13,614 nt of DNA from SIG299 sp045593825 (GTDB lineage Bacteria; Bacillota; Clostridia; Lachnospirales; Lachnospiraceae), in NCBI GenBank assembly GCA_045593825.1, contig JAZNXI010000187.1:1-13614 (forward strand), written 5' to 3'. How positions within the stretch are numbered: position 1 is the first letter of the stretch; every line of letters begins with the position of its first letter. The position numbers were made by a program, and so were the translations under genes. Of this stretch, positions 13,007 to 13,614 are shown in pieces. A model generated the notes under the pieces. It did not search any database. It was not told the origin of the DNA and saw only the letters and a program-made list of their open reading frames with translations.

Positions 13007-13319
13007 TATGAATTAACCTCCCCTTAAATTCCTTTTCTTTAACCCTTACCATCCAACCGGCCCGGAGTTGCTTCCATAATTTACTATCATGATAAGGCTT
13101 TATATCCGTCCAATTAGCCGGGTGATAAGAGTATAAGGCTATTTTGTACTTTGTACAAATCGAATAATACTCAACCCTGGACAATGTACCATGCACCAGG
13201 ACCACATAACGGCCGGGATCAGGCTGGAGCCAGGCACCGATATACAAATAATGAATACCGGAGCGCAATACCCGGCCTTGCTCCGCATATAGAGTATAAG
13301 GCACAATCAATAAACACAC
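12993..13319 (-). CDS. Early protein of unknown function, about 105-108 aa
   Basis: A compact, Tyr-rich basic protein with a beta-rich middle (GIHYLYIGAW, YVVLVHGTLSRVEYYSICTKYKIALYSYH) and a basic C-terminus (MVRVKEKEFKGRLIHNGMQ). No membrane segment or catalytic motif is clear. The frame opens with GTG at 13319, overlapping the preceding gene by 13 bases, but the SD there is poor. TTG at 13310, overlapping the preceding TGA, or GTG at 13304, each after GGGGGTG, are alternatives, so the exact N-terminus is uncertain. It shares the pattern [IV]CTxxKxxLY (54-63) with the 73-aa protein encoded upstream. In phi29 the matching region encodes transcription and DNA-compaction regulators; whether this is one is unknown. 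Confidence 0.6.
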   Translation of the reverse strand: MCLLIVPYTLYAEQGRVLRSGIHYLYIGAWLQPDPGRYVVLVHGTLSRVEYYSICTKYKIALYSYHPANWTDIKPYHDSKLWKQLRAGWMVRVKEKEFKGRLIHNGMQ

Positions 13320-13528
13320 CCCCGGAAGCGGGCCAAGATAGCATCCATAAAAGCATATACAGATTCCAGACTTTCACTATGATATAATACCGCTTTTGTA
13401 TTTGTACACACTACCCAATACTTGTCGGCCAAGGTGTAAATAACACACCTATTCACACCACCGTAAAACAAGCCGCACATGGTTCCCAATTCAGTTATTT
13501 CATAAAAGAGCCGGTTAAAGTTTTCCAT
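13307..13528 (-). CDS. First early gene, 73-aa protein of unknown function
   Basis: ATG 13528 (MENFNRLFYE) is the start: GGGAGG lies seven bases upstream, while the upstream in-frame ATGs at 13534 and 13543 sit against or inside the SD. The 73-aa product has a short N-terminal helix (NFNRLFYEITELG, 4-15), a beta-like centre (CVIYTLADKYWVVCTNTKAVLYHSES, 28-53) and a C-terminal helix (LESVYAFMDAILARF, 53-67). There is no membrane helix or known motif. It is the first gene behind the right-end promoter, a place usually used for host-takeover or regulatory proteins. Its VCTNTKAVLYHSES stretch resembles parts of two other small proteins in this genome. Confidence 0.72.
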   Translation of the reverse strand: MENFNRLFYEITELGTMCGLFYGGVNRCVIYTLADKYWVVCTNTKAVLYHSESLESVYAFMDAILARFRGCVY

Positions 13529-13567
13529 ATACATACCTCCCATCAAAGTATGATTTGTATTCAGTCT

Positions 13568-13595
13568 ATTATAACACATCCAATATATAAAACAA
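13568..13595 (-). promoter_or_regulatory. Right-end early promoter
   Basis: On the minus strand TTGTTT (13590-13595) and TATAAT (13568-13573) are 16 bp apart, with TGTGT immediately before the -10 box giving an extended -10 (TGTTATAAT). It lies 19 bp from the end of the window and about 40 bases before the first early ATG. It probably drives the early small genes, terminal protein, polymerase and ATPase as one transcript, because no terminator is visible before 8630. Confidence 0.82.
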
Positions 13596-13614
13596 GTAAT
13601 AACTTCAATTAAGT

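Noticed and set aside
13152..13161. Palindrome TTTGTACAAA near a second TTTGTAC-rich stretch at about 13395, considered as operator sites
   Set aside because: Both lie inside coding sequence and encode the shared CTxxK segment. There is no promoter element beside them, so the repeat is better explained by related peptides.
12818..13528. Small early genes as anti-CRISPR or anti-defence proteins
   Set aside because: Position and size allow it, but no family signature is visible, so no such function is assigned.

Overview
The window looks like the nearly complete linear genome of a small phi29-like podovirus that replicates its DNA by protein priming. The host is probably a low-to-mid GC Gram-positive (Firmicutes) bacterium, likely from an anaerobic or gut setting. 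This rests on a family B, phi29-type DNA polymerase with a basic terminal-protein candidate just upstream, a gp16-type packaging ATPase, a complete phi29-type virion set, strong GGAGG-type Shine-Dalgarno (SD) sequences, and promoters with TRTGN-like extended -10 elements. No host gene, tRNA, integrase or lysogeny gene is visible, so the phage appears strictly lytic. Host identity is inference.

Every gene I can support lies on the minus strand, so the map reads from right (13614) to left (1). An early promoter lies about 20 bp from the right end (13568-13595). It drives three small unknown genes (73, 108 and 62 aa, the last with one membrane helix), then the terminal-protein candidate (12139-12825), the DNA polymerase (9921-12131) and the packaging ATPase (8897-9916). 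A second promoter, with a 20-bp near-palindrome over its -10 box, drives a 58-aa gene and a 112-aa acidic OB-fold-like protein that may be the ssDNA-binding protein. A textbook intrinsic terminator ends this unit at 8191-8215.

The late unit begins at once: its -35 box abuts that terminator. Transcription should start at or next to the first base of a 12-bp helix enclosing two GC-rich hairpins (8075-8154), ahead of the holin SD. This structured RNA is the most interesting non-coding element here. It may be a packaging-RNA (pRNA) analogue or a leader that regulates lysis and late expression. Late gene order is holin, NlpC/P60 endolysin, Ala/Pro-rich scaffold candidate, a 37-aa GTG-started gene, major capsid, hairpins, tail knob (gp9-like), tail lysozyme (gp13-like), portal (gp10-like), lower collar (gp11-like), fibre with SVNG repeats, and a 35-aa DUF3789-like membrane protein. 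A strong hairpin plus U-run closes the unit 48 bp from the left end.

The genes are packed tightly, with many ATGA/TAATG junctions and SDs inside the preceding gene. Three genes were found by reading for SDs: 95-202, 6737-6850 and 8649-8825. Unlike phi29, where early and late genes are divergent, everything runs one way. I see no inverted terminal repeat, so the extreme ends may be incomplete.
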